64,000 nucleotides of DNA from Heterostelium multicystogenum (GCA_003667245.1 RCNN01000065.1:62001-126000); one strand, 5' to 3'; shown: positions 1-12,256, numbered from the stretch's first letter. Made by a program: numbers and translations. The notes: a model not told the origin generated them from the sequence alone.

Positions 1-544
1 CAAAGAATTGTTGGATCTTTGCAAAGTGAGCCATCTTTAGTTGGTGTGAAGTTTTGTCTTTTTCGCCCCTCTTGCTCTGGGGTGCTCTTGGGGTGCCTGC
101 TGGAGTTGCATGAAATCTCTCCTCTTTAAAACTTTCTCTCGATATCTGCTCTGACATTTCTATTTTTGAATATATCCAATCCGTCTACAGTGTTACTGGC
201 ACTACCATTTATATCCGATTGATGATGATGATCGTCATCACTATTGAAAAAGTTATCACTAATTAAGCCATCTTCATTGTTGTTCGTATTGTATCACCAT
301 TTAAATTTGATGATGACGTTGATATTGTTGTCATTGCTCTAGAACCACTATAATCACTAAAAATGTTTGCTAATCTATTGAATCTACTTGTTGTATTCTT
401 AATTCTGATAGCACTCCCAATAAAGTTGTTGTTGTTGGTGGTAGTGGTTATATTCGTGGTGGTGATGTTACTATTGTAGTATCTTAATATCAACCTATTG
501 TTTAATGAAATAGTGTGTCGATAGATACTATGATTTGAAAGCAT
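1..544 (-). CDS. Asn/Ser-rich protein of unknown function, 5' part (runs off left edge)
   Basis: The first ATG of the open frame is at 544; a TTG lies slightly upstream. The frame encodes an N-terminus rich in Arg, Ser and hydrophobic residues (MLSNHSIYRHTISLNNRLI) that could be a mitochondrial presequence, then Thr/Asn runs and a Ser/Asp/His-rich stretch. The reading frame has to switch twice to stay coding-like, near 290 and near 161. The second switch is at an AAA run, where dropping one A joins the parts. The last part, from 157 down to 1, is open and basic (TPRAPQSKRGEKDKT). No known domain is visible in this fragment. The joins are inference; the alternative is a separate short first exon starting at 157. 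Confidence 0.4.
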
Positions 545-1338
545 AATTACTATAGATATCAAAACCAAATATATATTTCGTTATTGTATATTACAATGAT
601 TATTATTAATCCCACACTTTCAAATATCAATAGTAATAATTATTATTGGAGCACGTTTTGTCTATTTATAGATAAACCCAATTGGTATCTATCAAACTAA
701 AGAATTTGATAAAGGAGTTGTGTCAAAAAATTAAGAATACAGAAACCGAAGCATTTCCCAATCATCATTGAAATAATGTAAAAACAATTTAATTAAAAAT
801 CTTTTATTTTATGTAAAAAATGGGCAGTCATTCATACAAATACTAAATGCTAATGAATTAAAAGTTAATACAAGTAGTAACAATCTATCTGTTTGGGTAT
901 AAATTTTATCAAAAAAATCTCAATACAAGATTAATTATTGTGATAAAAAAAAATATCCAAATAAAATGTGACACAAGTCAACCACACTTTTGCCCAAACA
1001 AGTTCAAAAGGTGATAACTATTTGACAACAGACAAACAAACAAACAACTAAAAGCAAGAGAATCATTCATTCATCTCAATTTTAAAACCACTACACGTAA
1101 TAATATACCACTAACTAACCCTGTTTGAATTTTAAAATAATCCTATTTGCAAAATAACTAAATTTAAATTAAATCATCAGCAGCATTTAATGAATAAAAA
1201 ATCAACAACAACTTCAACATTTATAAATAACAAACAACAACAATAATAGTAGTAGTAACTATAACTATATAGATAGAATTCAAAATATATATAATCATAT
1301 TGAAACTGAAAACTGTGCTGCAAAGAATATTTCAAAAA
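545..1338. other. intergenic spacer
   Basis: AT-rich spacer between divergently transcribed genes, with A/T runs and CAA/AAC-rich stretches near 1200-1245. It presumably holds both promoters. I see no coding-like frame or RNA gene. Confidence 0.5.
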
Positions 1339-2672
1339 ATGATTTCAAACAACTTTGAGAGAGTAGCTATTGTTAGTTATGTGAGAACACCTATGGGAGG
1401 TTTCAATGGATCGCTTGCCTCGCTCAGCGCTGTAGAGTTGGCTTCGATTGCCATTAGAAAGGCAATTGAGAATGTAAATAATCCTAAACTTGTAGAGTCG
1501 ATCGATGAAGTTCTCCTTGGTAATGTTCTCTCAGCAAATGTTGGACAAGCACCAGCTAAGCAAGCTGCTCTTGGTGCTGGTATTCCAAACTCAGTACCAT
1601 GCACAACCATCAATAAAGTCTGTGCATCTGGAATGAAGGCTGTAATGCTAGGTGCCAATCTTATTCAAAACTGACAATGCCAAAGTTATGTGTCGCTGGT
1701 GGTTTTGAATCAATGTCAAACGTACCCTACTATTTGGCAAGTGCTCGTAATGGATATCGTATGGGACACTCACAAATGATCGATGGAATGATTAAGGATG
1801 GTTTGACAGATCCATTGGTAATTTTCCACATGGGACTAGCTGCAGAGCGTTGCTCCAAAGACTACTCAATCTCCAAACAAGAGCAAGATGAATATGCCCT
1901 CAACAGCTACCGTCGTGCACAAGAGGCAACCAAGAATGGTTGGTTCAATGAAGAAATTGTTCCAATCACCATCCCAGGAACTAAAGCAAAACCAGCAACC
2001 GTTGTAAACACAGACGATGAAGTTTCAAATGTAATCTATACAAAAGACTAATAAGTCTGAGAATTAATAACTAAATTCTTTGGTTTTAGGCAAATTTTGA
2101 GAAATTAGGTAATTTACAACCATCATTCCAAAAGGAAAATGGAACTGTTACAGCTGGAAATGCATCTACAATCTCTGATGGAGCATCTATCTTAATATTG
2201 ATGAGTGAATCTAAGGCTAAGGAGTTGGGTATCCCAGTAATCGCCTACATCCTTGGTATGGCCGATGCTGCACAAGAACCAATTCAATTTACAACTACAC
2301 CAGCAATTGCTATACCAAAAGCATTGGCCAAAGCAGGAATCTCGCAAGACAAAGTAGATTTTATGAAATCAATGAAGCATTCAGTGTAGTAGCTTTAGCA
2401 AATATGAAAGTAACTATTAATGAGCCATTCTAATTTAGAATTGAAATATTAACATAAAATTTGACTATTCACATAGAAATTAAATATTCCTCACTCAAAG
2501 ATTAATGTATTTGGAGGTGCAGTTTCCATGGGACATCCACTTGGTAGCTCAGGTTCAAGAATAATCTGTACACTATTATCTGTTCTAAAGCAAAAAGGGT
2601 GGAAAAATTGGAGTAGCAAGTATTTGTAATGGAGGTGGTGGTGCTTCTGCAATTGTAATTTCTAAAGAATAA
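1339..2672 (+). CDS. acetyl-CoA C-acetyltransferase (thiolase)
   Basis: Thiolase of the ACAT family, condensing two acetyl-CoA to acetoacetyl-CoA (or the reverse) in ketone-body, isoprenoid and Ile metabolism. Visible family signatures are the N-terminal VAIVSYVRTPMGGFNGSL, the active-site Cys region NKVCASGMKAVMLGAN, AGGFESMSN, the ENGTVTAGNAS segment, the NEAF motif (seen only after a one-base correction near 2362), and the C-terminal GHPLGSSGSR followed by CNGGGGAS with the second catalytic Cys. The ATG at 1339 is preferred; the frame opens at a non-ATG TTG. Introns lie at about 2048-2090 and 2409-2480. The frame is broken near 1668 (extra A), 1692 (about two bases short), 2362 (missing T) and 2600 (extra G). 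The first intron lacks a clean GT, as if one G were lost at its start. It is either a pseudogene or sequencing error; the intact family motifs favour error. Confidence 0.85.
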
Positions 2673-2984
2673 AGTGTAAAAACAATAAGAGTCTGACTTG
2701 TCACCACTTATCTTCACTTTTAAACAAAGATTTTCTACTATAGTAGCTTTAATTAGGATATTGATACAATAGAATTTAATTTTAAAAATTTAATGTTTTC
2801 CTTTATTGTTATATTTAAATTACAAGATTAAATGTTGAAGGATTATGTTATTGATTTTTTTTGTAAAAAAAAAAAAAAAAAACATGGGTCCCAATGCCAT
2901 CTTTGTGACACTACCCATAAAGACTTCTCTTACAAGAGTTACCTGGTAGTAGAATGTCTTTGGTATAAGTGGTAGTTTGTCAGT
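2673..2984. other. convergent intergenic spacer
   Basis: Spacer between two convergent genes, AT-rich, with an A-run at about 2864-2882. Nothing else is recognised. Confidence 0.5.
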
Positions 2985-3643
2985 TTATTTGGCAGATGAT
3001 TTGGAAACCTTCTTGTGAGTAACTTGTTTCTCTTCATTCTTCAACAAGTTCTTGTGAATGTGTGGGAGGACACCACCACCAGCAATAGTAGTATTAGCTA
3101 TTAAAAAGTAAAGAGATAAAATATTAATAACATTTACAAGGGCTGATTATAATTGACTGAAAACTTACATTTGATCAATTGATCCAATTCTTCGTCAGTC
3201 TTGATGGCAAGTACAATGTGTCTTGGAGAAATACGACGAACACCGGAGTGTTGTTGTTTTCAAGGTGGAAACTGTAAGTTCAAGAACCTCAGAGGTCAAA
3301 TATTCAAGAATAGCGGCAAGATAAATTGCAGCAAGTGGAGATACACGTCTAGTTGGGACACGTTGCTTCAACATGGTTTGGATACGACCTACTGGGAACT
3401 TAATAAATGTAGAAAACTAATTAATATTGAAACTAGACTAGTATTGCTTTTGGATAAATCAAAACCTACAATAATACAGGCTTTGGCTGATTTAGATACT
3501 GGCTTCTTCTTGGTCTTTGTAGTTCCAGAGGCAGCTGGGGTCTTGGAAACTTTTTGTGCTGGCTTGGCAGTTTCAGTCTATATGAAAATGACATAATTAA
3601 TATATATTTTAAAACTGATTAATAATCATGTTTGATATACCAT
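2985..3643 (-). CDS. histone H2A variant, H2A.Z-like
   Basis: Core histone of the H2A family, a nucleosome component. The first exon is just the ATG (3641-3643), followed directly by a GTATAT intron (3578-3640). Exon 2 encodes a Lys/Ala/Pro tail ([17 protein letters not shown]). After a second intron (about 3400-3470) the histone fold begins with [14 protein letters not shown] and [20 protein letters not shown] third intron is at 3098-3168. The end [16 protein letters not shown] matches the H2A.Z C-terminus rather than canonical H2A. The acidic-patch residues of the [11 protein letters not shown] and DEEL segments are kept, but the segment corresponding to LAGNAARDNKK reads LTVSTLKQQHSG. One A-run near 3260 must lose a base to continue into [20 protein letters not shown]. 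Assignment to H2A is strong, to H2A.Z likely. Confidence 0.8.
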
Positions 3644-4261
3644 TTTATAATATAATTTGGTTCAAAAGGAAATGTATTGAAGAATACAATTAATTGAGAT
3701 TGGTTTGAGATGGGTGGTGTATTAGAAATATATACTAGTTTATAATAAAACTATAGTTTGTGAGTATAACTACAAAATATATATTTGTATATAGTGTTGG
3801 TTGGATGAAAAATGAAATGTGTGTCTAAACAAAATGTTTTTTTTTGTTGTTGTGAGGAATTATCCGTTAAAAATAAATAATTATAAATTCGAATTAATTG
3901 TTTTTAGTGTGAAGATCACAACGGATTTTTGATTATACCATCCATAAAAACATTCAAATATTTAAATTCAAATTTTCAAATTCAAACACTAAATTCACAA
4001 AAATCCCCGCCTAAATAGATTCAATTTTCCAATGGTCACCAAATTGACATCATTTTTACATAAATAAATGTTATGAAACACATGTTTTTATCTTCCGTGT
4101 CTGCAACATAAAGACCAAAGTTGCATTCAATTGAGTCATGGTTTGGCTAATATGGTTGGTTGAGTGGTCACTTGAGCCCGATGAAAGAAGAAAATAAATT
4201 AAAAAAATTAATAAACTTTAAATTATATTAGGTCTATATAAATATAAAAATAACATAAATT
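3644..4261. other. intergenic spacer
   Basis: AT-rich region upstream of the histone gene and downstream of the Tim44-like gene. It may hold the histone promoter. No coding-like frame is seen. Confidence 0.45.
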
Positions 4262-6277
4262 TTAAAGAAAGAGAAAGAATTCTTCCTAATCAAGGTGTTA
4301 TTGTATATATTTATGTTTGTTTTTAAAGTTATCATTTTATTTAGAGATAAATTGATTGAGAATGCTGAATTTAAGAAAATAAATATATTTAAATAAAATG
4401 TGTTAATAATTATTATTGTACATACAACTATAATTTATCCTTTTGTTTGTTACTTACTTGAATTGAAATTTGATGTACAACATATCCAAAATCATTGGCA
4501 TCTAAATCTAAAGTCAATGCTATCAACATGGGAGTTGCGATTAAATCACTCTGTATTTTGAGTTAAGAATAGCAAAAGTTGAGTTTGAGTTAGTTATGTA
4601 TGATGCTAGCATGTTTTGTTGCACTTACATCACCACCCTGCACTACATTATAAAGATAGTCTCTGATACAGTGTGTGCTAATGACATTCAGTTTAAAGAC
4701 AAAGAGTAGCTCGTCATCTTCGGTCTGACGGATACCTTCGAATTCAAAGTGGTCAATTGCTTTTAGTTGTCCGTCCAATACTTTGTGTCCTTCTTCTCTT
4801 GCCTTGATGAAACCAGTTACGATCTTCAAACCTGTTTCACTGCAGTAGGCATCCATTTCTTCGACATTTCCGACCAAGAACAACTTCAAGAACTCTGGAA
4901 TAAATATTTGTTTTGAAATCTAGTTGCCATTAGTTAGTTAACATGCTGATTTGGTAGGCTGTGCATTCATTACACATGCGCCGTTTGATTGATTTGATTC
5001 ATACCTCAAGGAATTTGGTAAGTTCGAAACCAGGCAATAAGATATCTTTGTAGTCCATATATAGCTTTGTAGTTGGGTCAGAGGTGGTCATCTGCGACAA
5101 TTTGTTGAGGTAAAAGTAGAAGTAGTTTCCACCGAGTGTTGGTAAGAAGTTGGCTAGTTTAACGAAGCGATCCAACCATTTTTCAGCATTATACAGCTTC
5201 ATATAACTGTTTGTCCTTGGTCACTGGGATTGGTAGTTTCAACTCCTCCATTGCTGCCAACTCTTCTTCTGTTGGTTGGACTATATTGTTTCAGGTTAGT
5301 ACCTTTGTGTGCGTGCAGCTATTGTAGATTGATTAGACTTACAGCTATCTTTATAAATATCAGGTAGTTCATCGAATTGCTCTACAGAAGTCATTGATTC
5401 CCAATCGACTTCGGGTGGATCCATTCCTTTGTCACGTAGTTCTTGTTCACGTTTCTTCATGAGGATGATCAGGTCTGGGAGATGATCATCGTCGGCTGCT
5501 TCGATGTATTCCTCAGTCATTTTGCTGAGGTCCATTCTAGTTTGGTAGTACAGCGGTAGTCGAACACGTTCTATGAATGCTTGTGAACGCAAGTCAGTTG
5601 AGATGAGTCCGTAGTTGGTGGGGGTGAATGCTGGATAGGGTGGACGAACACCGAGTGTCTCTTTGTATGCTTCATCGAGCTGCAATTTTTTGTTCCGGTG
5701 TGATTTCACCTTGATCTTTGACATTACATCGGCTTCTTTCTGTCTCTTCTCGTAGTCTTTGTAGTATTCCTTATATTTGTCTCTCAGTTCTTCTTCCTTC
5801 GATGAGTATTTCTTTTGTTCACCTTGCTGTTGTTGTTGCTGTCCATCAGCAGTAGTTTGTTGTTGCTGTTGACCATCGGCAGTAGTTTGCTGTTGACCTG
5901 TTCCAAAGTCCATTTTTGGTCCAGTATATCCTTCGTTGTTTTGCTGTTGTTGTTGATCGGCATCTGTGACAGGTGGTTTTGGCTTGATTCCAAAGAGCAG
6001 TTTGAAATCATCGATAGCTTTTTCTGTATTCTGGTGTTTCATTGATCAATCCCTTGTAGTTTGCAATGAAATCGGTAATAAAGTTATAACGCAATTGAAC
6101 TGACGATCCATTCATCAACTCTGATCTCTGCTGATATGAAGTGACCATCATACCACCACAACCACCATGTCCAAATCTGGTTGTAGAGTTTGTAATACCA
6201 TTGATCATCATACCACCACGATAAAGCTGCTGTCTCTGTGCAACCTTAGAGGCACTTGTTATTAAGTATCTATTCAT
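4262..6277 (-). CDS. Tim44-like mitochondrial import subunit
   Basis: Probable matrix-side anchor of the TIM23 import motor, which tethers mtHsp70 to the translocase. The protein opens with a basic, Ser/Arg-containing presequence (MNRYLITSASKVAQRQQLYR). A FITDFIANYKGLINETPEY-like segment resembles the Tim44 N-terminal region. Next come Gln repeats with two TTADGQ units, then a charged helix (KYKEYYKDYEKRQKEAD). The C-terminal part has the Tim44-like order: DILLPGFE, MDAYCSETG, LKAIDHFEFEG, ELLFVFKLNVISTHC, VVQGGD and a final FGYVVHQISI. At least four introns are visible (GTAAGT/GTATGA donors). Frameshifts near 6020 (A-run, one extra) and 5210. The 3' end is uncertain: the last exon chosen ends EEFFLFL at 4262 and an acceptor further downstream is possible. 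The family call rests on C-domain similarity judged by eye. Confidence 0.65.
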
Positions 6278-6853
6278 ATTCTCTGTCTGGTCTATCCAAC
6301 TAATCTGCTACTACTTAGTACACTTGATTATACTAATATAAAAATCTGGTGTATCGATCGATCGTTTGGGGTGCACAACACTGAAATCAAGCAACCAAAC
6401 CAATCAAATCAAATAAGTTTGCAAGTTGTCTACAACAATATTAATATTTGATTGTGATTTCAATGGTGATCAATATAAATACTTAATGGTGTGATCATTC
6501 AGCTTGACAGTGATTGTTGTCATCAAAAAACGAGTCTGAATTTTTTAATTTTTTTCAATTTTTTTTTTGCTGGAAAAACAGAACAATGAAAAAAAGTAGT
6601 TGGAATTGAACTGGAACAAGTCTTAATCAATGCCATTTGGGGTAATGCATTATCACCGGACTTGGATAAATGATCCAATTTTGTTGGAATAAAATAAAAA
6701 TAGATAACAGTGGAATAGTTATGTTAACATAGATATACTTGATAATTATATTATCTTTTTATTGAATTAGAGGCGGAGGTATTCTTCTACTTTATATTTG
6801 TTTATAATCTTTCATTAGTTGTTGTATTTTATTATCATTTGGCAACGATTGAA
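6278..6853. other. intergenic spacer
   Basis: AT-rich spacer with T-runs around 6540-6570, upstream of the Tim44-like gene and downstream of the BAG6-like gene. It contains no coding-like frame. Confidence 0.45.
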
Positions 6854-9482
6854 TTAGTTTTGTTTCTTTTGCTGCTTGACAAGCTCATCATACATCTCGA
6901 CTAAACCTTCATTCTGGGCCTTGGCCAATAATTCTAAAATGTTGATAAAAAGAAAAAATAAGAATGAATGAGCTTTCCAATTTAATCTTCACGTTGTCTT
7001 TTCTTATCTAGTTTTTCAACATCTTTGATATTAAATAAAATATAAGCAAAGAGAGTATTATGAAAATTTGGTTGAATTGGAATGATTGATTGATAGATTA
7101 GGGTTGGATTGATGTTGTGTTTGTATTAATGATGGAACTTACCAGTAAAATTAACATTGGTTCCTTGAGTGGCTTCTTCTAGTCTTTCGGCAAACATACT
7201 GTTGGACGATTCGTTTGATGTCTTTTGCTTTTTCTTGATTGAGGATGGATCTCTATATAAATTGGCTTAGGGATGGACTTGGTGATTCTTGTTGTCTTAA
7301 TGTATCTCTTTCAATGGTTTCCATCCATTCTGCTGGAATAACTCCGTTGTTGTTATTATTTACATTGTTTGTTGTGGAGGTGGTTGTCGTAGTGGTATTT
7401 GCTGGAGCGATTGGGGTATTGGTAGTGGTGGTAGTAGTTGTAGTGGTCGGGATTGTGCTATTGGTATTATTGGTATTATTGTTATTATTTTGCTGTTGTC
7501 TTTGAGCAACGGTATTTTGATAGCTTGTTCTTAAATACATCATTGATGGTTGTGCGAAGAAAGAGAACATTGGGCTATAAGAATTTAAACACTCTGTAAT
7601 GAAACTATTGATCAAAATGAATGCATCCTCAGTTCCGCCCTGGAGACAAGCTGACATTTCAGTTACTAGATCATAAACAAATGAGGATGTCCATTCGGAT
7701 GCTAGGTTTCTAAGTGGATAGGATTCGGAAGGTTCAACTAAAATAATATCAAACAATCTCTTCATATATCTTCTTATCAAAGAACGTATTCTACCTGTAA
7801 TGTCCTTTCCTGGCAAAATCTTGGACTGTAATTCCTGTGTTCGCAAATGGATTAGTTTTCAGATAATTGTCATCAATCAAAATCCACTTACTGGTGGGAT
7901 GTTTTGTAAGAATGGTGATAGACCTTCGACAAAGGTATTGATGAATTCTTCTATGCTCATTTGAGAGGTATTTCCATTCAAAAATTCAGTGATGAATATT
8001 TGACGGATGTTTTCTGTGACCATCGACTGCTTGTGATGGTACTTCAGAGTAGAGATTTCTAAAATGTATCAACATCATTGGAAGTTGATCAATTACATTT
8101 GTCATTGAATCTTCTGATTCGGTTTGTGTTGGTACCGATTGGATAACACTTGTCAGCATTTGAAGCAGTGGATCCATTGAGTTGCCTTGTTGGGGTTGAG
8201 TAGATGCAGGTGCATTTGGAGCTGGTTGTGGCATACCTCTAGTGAAATTTTGGAACATTTGTAGGAATGGGTTTGCGGCTGGTTGTTGACCTGATTGTTG
8301 CTGAGCCTGTTGCTGGCCCTGTTGCTGAGCTGTTGCTGAGCCTGTTGTTGGACTTGTTGTTGAACTTGTTGAGTAGCTGCAGTTACTCCACTCAGAATAC
8401 TACCAATCATGTTTTGGAAGAAATTTGCTTCGGGTGGATTTTGTCCTTGATTTGGCTGTTGATTTGGTTGCTGATTTGGTGGTTGATTTCGGGGTGCTGG
8501 AAGCTGAACAGAGATCTGTGATACCTGTGCAGTTGGTATTGGGATGTTGATAGTTGCTGAATTTGGTGTTGCACCAACTTGGTAACCATTAAGATACTGT
8601 CCCATGTTGTTGGTGGCAATCGATAGTCTATTGTAGGCAGCTTGCAAGTTGCGAATCTGAGTCTGGAGTTGTTGTCTTTCATTCTGATTGGTGAGATTTC
8701 TTTCGTTTTCTAAACCACTAATTGCTTGGTCAGTCTGTTCGACAATCCATTGCAAAGCAGCTCTCGATGCTCTGAGTGATTCTGCTACTCTCTCGCTTGT
8801 TGTTCTACCATCATCTCCCTCGGGTGCTGCGGGAGCAGGGGCAGGAGCTTGTCCAGGTTGTGGAGGGGTTGTTGGGTTGGAGACTGAGTTGAATAAATTT
8901 CTAATGTTTTGGTGCAACTGTGGTGTAGTCTGAACAGAGGTTCCAAATACCATTGAGTTTGGTCCTGCCAATCCTCTCAATACATTTTGAATTGTATTGT
9001 TTAGATCATTATTACCTGATGGAAGTCCATTGATATAGATTCTCTGTTGTTGCTGTGGTTGCTGTGGCTGTTGTGTTTGAGATTGTGAGTTTTCTTGTAG
9101 ACTGTGGTGCTGCTGATTGCTGAGTACTATCGCTTGTAGTTGAATCGGGTGGTCTCTCAACCAAATGTAATAGTATTACCATCGACAATATCTGAATATT
9201 ACAAATAAAAGCAAAAGAAACAAACAAACATCACAGTTATAGTTAGAAAACATCATCATTAAAGGCAATAATAAATCAATCATCTTAAACATACTATAGA
9301 AACTTGATATCGTTATCATCCTTTAGGACTTTTCCTCTTGAGATGAGTCTGACCTGTTGGATGGGGATACCAGAGAGTGTATGCACACGTTGTCTAAGCT
9401 CACCAACAGGGCAGTCAGCGGGTATCGTCAGATCATAGACGACACCCTCAATGTTCTTTACATGTATATTTATATCGGTCAT
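6854..9482 (-). CDS. BAG6-like ubiquitin-domain chaperone
   Basis: Homologue of BAG6/BAT3/Scythe, a holdase that shields hydrophobic segments, feeds tail-anchored proteins to the GET/TRC40 pathway and directs failures to the proteasome. The ATG is at 9482. Residues about 1-75 form a ubiquitin-like domain (NIHVKNIEGVVYDLTIPADC, SGIPIQQVRLISRGKVLKDD). Then come Q- and P-rich linkers, a helical middle (LRASRAALQWIVEQTD), NNMIGSILSGV-type and MTSVIQSVP segments, and a poly-Thr/Asn stretch. The diagnostic end has VIPAEWMETIERD followed by a KKKQKTS basic patch, equivalent to the BAG6 region before its BAG-like tail, and ends ELLAKAQNEGLVEMYDELVK. The small last exon (about 6854-6933) lies beyond a 200-bp intron. 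Frame breaks near 9172, 9095, 8335, 8022 and 7258 are mostly in short homopolymers. Confidence 0.75.
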
Positions 9483-9902
9483 ATTCGACGACAACAACTT
9501 CTACTTCTATTACTACTATCTATTTATCTAACTATTTGTATTAATATATATAGTATAATATAAATAAAAAGATGAACAATGTTTAATAATCCAAAGCATC
9601 ATCATCACAAATTCTCAATTTAAAAAAAAAATAAAAAAAAAATGATAGTTGTTAGATGATAAACAATTGTTAATTTTTTTTTTTTTTTTTGGAATCTATC
9701 ATCAAGGACACCTTCCTGTCTTATTACGACACTCAAATAGTCACCAATATTCATTGGTGAACCCATTCCTGCTCAAACATTCATAATTATTATTGATCGG
9801 AGGATTTTAAAATTTTTGATGCTTTGCAACAATAGTTTAGTTTTTAAATTGATATGAAAAATTAAATAATCAAGTCTATAAAGATTACACAACACAAGAA
9901 AA

Positions 9903-10244
9903 TGTCCTCATTATGGCCTGGTTTGGTACAAAGTGGATGGTTGTGATGGAAAAACTACTTGTCGAAGGAGACCTTCGGATGCTGCTGAATCATCAAGAAC
10001 TGTGCAATTTGACAACTATTCTTTTCTATTTATCCTGACACTCCAAGTAAATTGCAAAAGGTTTTACCAATCTATCTTTGCCCAGTCATCTGGAAGGTTG
10101 TGGAAAAGAAATTGTGGACCCGAATAACTCCTTTCTCTTCCTGCCGAACTCACTGATTCACTGACAGATGTCACCGACGATGTCCAGAACTGCCACCAAA
10201 TCAACAAAGAACTTTTGCAAACTTTAAGTTATATAACAATCTAA
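9903..10244 (+). pseudogene. possible decayed Cys-finger gene fragment
   Basis: One frame runs from 9903 to a stop at 10242-10244 with a single in-frame TAA at 10125-10127. The text on both sides of that stop looks coding (WYKVDGCDGKTTCRRRPSDA before; LPAELTDSLTDVTDDVQNC after). The start reads CPHYGLVW...GCDGKTTC, resembling a zinc-finger pattern CPxCGxxW...GCDGxTTCG with two finger positions changed (Tyr for Cys, Arg for Gly). A short intron may lie at about 10048-10086 (gtaaat...cag). No ATG-led frame of convincing length was found. It could be a pseudogene remnant, a terminal exon of an unrecognised gene, or chance. Confidence 0.3.
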
Positions 10245-11117
10245 AAAGTACCCAAAAGATGAATGTATATAATTTTAAATAGGTGTTAATGCCATCTTGT
10301 CGATGTTCAACCAAAGCATACAACATACTCCTCTTTGGGTTTTGCAATAACGAAGTTCATCTAAGAAGATTACCATATTAAGTCAAAGTCAAAACAACAA
10401 CAATGCAAGTAAGTTCAACTGTACTTGTCAACAAAAATTTAGATATTAATAAAGTTATTGTTTTTTTTATATTTTTATTGTAAATACAAAGACCCAAAAG
10501 TATTGGGGTTAGGACCAGTTTTTAACAAAAAATTGTTTTTATTAACACAACACAAATCCTCAATGAATCAAATTAAGACGAGATTTCTATGAATCTCAGT
10601 TGATCGACCTCGTATGGATAGCTTGACACTAGTGTGACAGGCAAATCCATATTCCCACAGACTAAAATTGCCTCCAAATTGATTCATGATTTTTTTTGAT
10701 TTTCAAGATAAAAGTTTGTGTTCTTAGTTTTTTGTTGTTGTTGGCGGCGCACCTCTCTGGTTGGCGTGTTTCTTCTCCCCCATTGAGACCTTGCTGTTTT
10801 TCCAAATAAACGTTCGATTTTCACTTTAAACCGAATTACATATTGCCTTTCTTAAGATATTGACTACGTTTTTGATGAAAATAAAACCAACAACAATCAA
10901 TATTAGACCATCATAACATGTCCCTATTTTATTATTAATTTCCAATATATATAATTAAGTATTCTATCTTGTATTATTATTATTATAAGTATTATTATCT
11001 CTTTTTTTATTCTATATCTTTAATTAAATATATATATATATAGTAGTATTTTTATTAGATATTTTATTTTTGTAAATATATATATAAATATAATATATAG
11101 TTGGTATTTCTTTAAAA
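10245..11117. other. intergenic spacer
   Basis: AT-rich spacer upstream of the methyltransferase gene, with TATA-like ATATATA runs at about 11030-11100. A locally GC-richer patch (GGCGGCGCACC, about 10744-10754) stands out but has no recognisable function. No convincing gene. Confidence 0.4.
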
Positions 11118-12256
11118 ATGAAAGGAAATACATCTGTAATACTGCTGGCTTCAGTCATTATTATCACAATAGTCAGTTCAACTATATACTTGAGTAGCTC
11201 GTCAAAGTCTTCCAGTGGAATCGAAGATCTCAAAAAGAACAAGAGTCTATGAAACATACTTTGAAAGAACTCACAAATAGTCTCAGCAAAGAAATCAAAT
11301 CCCAAAAACAAACATCTCGAGGACCTAACTAAACAAACTGAGAACCTAAACAAACAAACCAAAGTCACTGGCGATAACACTAATAAAATTGCCTATGCAC
11401 ATGACGATTTAACATCACCATTTATTGAAGCCATGAAAAAGGCAATGGACAGGACTTACACTGAGGAGCAAAGATCTGAAGTAGGAACTCTCCTTTTGAA
11501 CTCTATTCTCTTCGAAGACGGTGTATGCAATTCCTACAAAGTCCTTGGTGGAGGAACTGTCAATGGTATCCCAGGTGAAGGTTCCTGGAAAATTTGCCAA
11601 GATGCTGACAAGTGGCACGTCGACAAATCCAAACAATGTCAGGTATTCTCATTCGGTATTGCAAATGATTTCACTTTTGACGACGAGTTGACTAAGCTTG
11701 GATGTAAAGTTGGTAGGTATAAAGAATACTTAGTTGTACACATTTCATGTGCTAACACCTATTCTTCATTAATAAAGAGAGTTTTGATCCATCAATGGCT
11801 ATGGCAAGCACAAAGAGAAGTGATTTGAATAACTTCTGGAAGATCGGTATTTCAGATGTTGATACAGCAAGTTTCCAAGGAAAAGAGTACGGTGGTAATG
11901 GTGTACAAACTTGGGAAGTCTATACTTTGAAGACTCTTATGGACAGATTCAATGTAAACCTACCTTGACTTTTTAAAAGATGGATATTGAAGGAAATGAA
12001 TGGCCAGTTCTCAAGCAATGGATCAGCAGTGACATTCTCATGAATGTTAAAATGTTGACATTCGAAATTCACTTCTGGGGAAATCACAATGTCAACACTC
12101 ATTTGGAATGGGCTAAGATTATTCTTGGATTGAGAGAGAAAGGTTTCAAAACTCTTTGGAACAAGAGAGAATCCAATGAGCACACACGAGAATATCGGTT
12201 TCTTGACACCAAACAGCTGTTGTTACGATTTATACTGGTACAACTCCAGAATTTAA
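11118..12256 (+). CDS. membrane-anchored METTL24-like methyltransferase
   Basis: Type II membrane protein whose lumenal domain resembles the Methyltransf_22/METTL24 family (relatives of FkbM-type SAM-dependent methyltransferases). The substrate is unknown. The ATG at 11118 is followed by a hydrophobic anchor (SVIILLASVIII-like), then a charged, probably coiled-coil stalk (LTNSLSKEIK, LTKQTENLNKQTK). The catalytic domain shows CQVFSFGIANDFTFDDEL (SAM-site region), SFDPSMA, YLDFLKMDIEGNEWPVL (acidic MDIEGNEW motif), LTFEIHFWG, and a Cys-Cys-Tyr-Asp ending SCCYDLYWYN. An intron lies at about 11713-11782, joining V to ESFDPS. Frame switches are needed near 11232, 11310, 11956, 11977 and about 12200, nearly all at A-runs. 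The family features fall into place once they are bridged. Confidence 0.7.

Noticed and set aside
3201..3596. 131-codon plus-strand open frame
   Set aside because: It is antisense to the histone exons; the minus strand carries the conserved H2A text.
5815..6045. Leu/Ser-rich plus-strand frame
   Set aside because: Shadow of the Gln repeat in the Tim44-like gene.
7239..7505. Val-rich plus-strand frame
   Set aside because: Antisense to the poly-Thr/Asn tract of the BAG6-like gene.
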